From assembly GCA_030591305.1 (NCBI GenBank), contig JAUVBI010000177.1, forward strand, positions 1-6,638: a stretch of DNA of 6,638 nt, in the 5' to 3' direction. The notes under the pieces are model-generated. The model made no database searches and had not been told where the DNA came from. It saw only the letters and a program-made list of their open reading frames with translations. The translations under genes were made by a program, and so were the position numbers. Below, piece after piece: positions 5,507 through 6,638 of this stretch (within the stretch, counting starts at the first letter, position 1; the number at the start of each line of letters is the position of its first letter). Origin of the DNA: Pseudomonadota bacterium (lineage in GTDB: Bacteria > Pseudomonadota > Gammaproteobacteria > Pseudomonadales > Halieaceae).

Positions 5507-6406
5507 TCAGGATAACCAGGAAAACCCCCTGCGCCCCTGCACCCCTCCCGTATGAATAAAAACAATGGGGTGGTCCCTGCCCCACTCCCCCGATGCGAGT
5601 AATTGATGCACCGCGTACAGTGCCTTACCCGTGTACACAGGATCAAGCAATACCTTGTGCACCTCCTCAAAAGCCAGGATAAACTCCCGCAGTCCGGGAC
5701 TTACCCGGGCATAACCCCCACAGTGATGGTCGTGTAAAATTCGCCAATTAGCGCAGTGACCGGAGGTGAATGTCGTCACTTTTGAATCGAGATCGAAGGC
5801 TCCCTTCAGAACAGAAATACCAACAACGTCACCCGCATAATCCTGCCCCAGCCCCGCTGCCACGCCCGCCAGGGTTGCGCCTGTACCAACCGGAAGCACA
5901 ATTTTATGACCAATTATGCCCTCTTCCAGCAACAGCTGCGCTATGGCTTTACAACCTTCAACCCCGGCAACGTTTGCACCGCCCTCGGGAACCACAAGGC
6001 AGGGAGTAAACCGCCTGCGTAACGCCTCAACATAATCTTGCTCTGCTCTTCTGCGGTATTCTTCCCGTGAAACATAAACCAGTTGCATACCCCAGGCCTG
6101 TACATCCCGCAGCATGGCAGATGGATTTTCGGGCTGCTCCCCACGAACTATTCCGACAGTTTGCAGTCCAAGCTCCCGTCCAGTGGCTGCCAGGGCATGG
6201 AGATGGTTAGACCAGGCACCGCCAAAGGAAACCAGCGTACCGATACCCTGGCTGCGGGCCTGCTCAATATTACCCTGTAGCTTGAACCACTTGTTTCCGG
6301 GTGCAGTACCGCCGCGCTGATCCAGACGCAATAAGCTGACACTAGCCAGAGACTGCCCCAGAACAGGTGTGGACCCAAGATCCGAGAATACGTTAGAATT
6401 TGTCAT
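5507..6406 (-). CDS. PLP-dependent D-cysteine desulfhydrase / ACC deaminase family protein
   Basis: This 299-residue cytosolic enzyme belongs to fold-type II PLP enzymes. GNKWFKLQGN (37-46) carries the PLP lysine, K39. FGGAWSNHLHALAATG (61-76) gives the SNH motif (66-68), with the nucleophilic Ser66 seen in ACC deaminase. GTGATLAG (174-181) is the phosphate-binding loop. The two positions that separate true ACC deaminases (Glu in VYEGKS, Leu in HLGG) from D-cysteine desulfhydrases are both threonine here: T259 in VYTGKA and T286 in HTGG. The likely reaction is therefore D-cysteine to pyruvate, ammonia and H2S, although the family also acts on other D-amino acids and beta-chloro-alanine. The ATG at 6406 is the first in frame with no strong Shine-Dalgarno, and only 39 bases separate it from the divergent lipoprotein start. 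No clear terminator follows its stop before the CCGG promoter region. Confidence 0.88.
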   Translation of the reverse strand: MTNSNVFSDLGSTPVLGQSLASVSLLRLDQRGGTAPGNKWFKLQGNIEQARSQGIGTLVSFGGAWSNHLHALAATGRELGLQTVGIVRGEQPENPSAMLRDVQAWGMQLVYVSREEYRRRAEQDYVEALRRRFTPCLVVPEGGANVAGVEGCKAIAQLLLEEGIIGHKIVLPVGTGATLAGVAAGLGQDYAGDVVGISVLKGAFDLDSKVTTFTSGHCANWRILHDHHCGGYARVSPGLREFILAFEEVHKVLLDPVYTGKALYAVHQLLASGEWGRDHPIVFIHTGGVQGRRGFSWLS

Positions 6407-6445
6407 TATTATCAGTAAGATTGGCCCAAAAAGGAGGAAGTACCT

Positions 6446-6638
6446 ATGTTAAAACACATTTTAGCTGCATTTGGCGCGATTACACTATTAGCAGCGTGCA
6501 CTGGCACACCCGAACTTCAAACCGGAGACGATGCCGAAGTTATCGATGGGCTGCATAAAGTGGATAATTCGCGTGCAGACATGGCCTATCTGAAGCCAGA
6601 CGCTGACTTTAGCAGATTCAACAAAATACTGCTGGTAC
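6446..6638 (+). CDS. DUF3313 family lipoprotein, N-terminal part (runs off right edge)
   Basis: The first 64 codons are present and the frame is open to the right edge. The N-terminus is a lipoprotein signal peptide: MLKHILAAFGAITLLAAC has a basic start, a hydrophobic core and a lipobox LAAC with the lipidated Cys18. The residue after Cys is Thr rather than Asp, so sorting to the outer membrane is expected. After a low-complexity linker, MAYLKPDADFSRFNKILLV matches the start of the DUF3313 domain, whose function is unknown. A strong ribosome binding site, AGGAGG (6432-6437), stands eight bases before the ATG. The gene is divergent from the desulfhydrase-like gene with a 39-base gap. Confidence 0.85.
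   Translation, partial: MLKHILAAFGAITLLAACTGTPELQTGDDAEVIDGLHKVDNSRADMAYLKPDADFSRFNKILLV

Overview
The window looks like chromosomal DNA of a free-living, probably marine gammaproteobacterium from the Pseudomonas/Cellvibrionales neighbourhood. The protein sequences most resemble gammaproteobacterial NadK, RsuA, YeaC and PepN. The order nadK - rhomboid protease - DUF1315 - DUF2797 - pepN matches the arrangement I recall from Pseudomonas-type genomes. Genus cannot be fixed from sequence reading alone. There are no tRNA or rRNA genes, CRISPR arrays or insertion sequences.

Positions 1-3179, all minus strand: a very tight five-gene operon, read from right to left. It contains NAD kinase (nadK), a GlpG-type rhomboid intramembrane protease, the small DUF1315/YeaC protein, a cysteine-rich DUF2797 protein with a GIY-YIG-like core, and the first 107 codons of aminopeptidase N (pepN), which runs off the left edge. 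Gene junctions overlap or lie within about 15 bases, so translational coupling is likely. A putative -10 element lies just upstream of nadK.

Positions 3287-5033, minus strand: an RsuA-type 16S rRNA pseudouridine synthase, preceded by a fumarylacetoacetate-hydrolase (FAH) family enzyme of unknown substrate.

Positions 5034-5506: the most unusual stretch, with no full-size gene. Directly behind the FAH start, on the plus strand, is the C-terminal half of a deazaflavin-dependent nitroreductase (DDN) family protein lacking its N-terminal part, so it appears to be a gene remnant. A hairpin terminator follows. A convergent 38-residue cysteine-rich protein gene (SCCGGCGG near the N-terminus) then lies on the minus strand. 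Its upstream region carries a near-perfect FNR/Anr box placed as in a class II activated promoter, plus a 7-base-arm inverted repeat covering the core promoter.

Positions 5507-6638: a PLP enzyme of the ACC deaminase/D-cysteine desulfhydrase family on the minus strand. Its two diagnostic active-site positions point to D-cysteine desulfhydrase. It is divergent, with 39 bases between start codons, from a DUF3313 lipoprotein gene that runs off the right edge.

Most of the window is housekeeping. The segment worth following up is 5053-5480: the oxygen-regulated-looking CCGG micro-gene beside a decaying DDN-family fragment and next to a putative H2S-producing enzyme.
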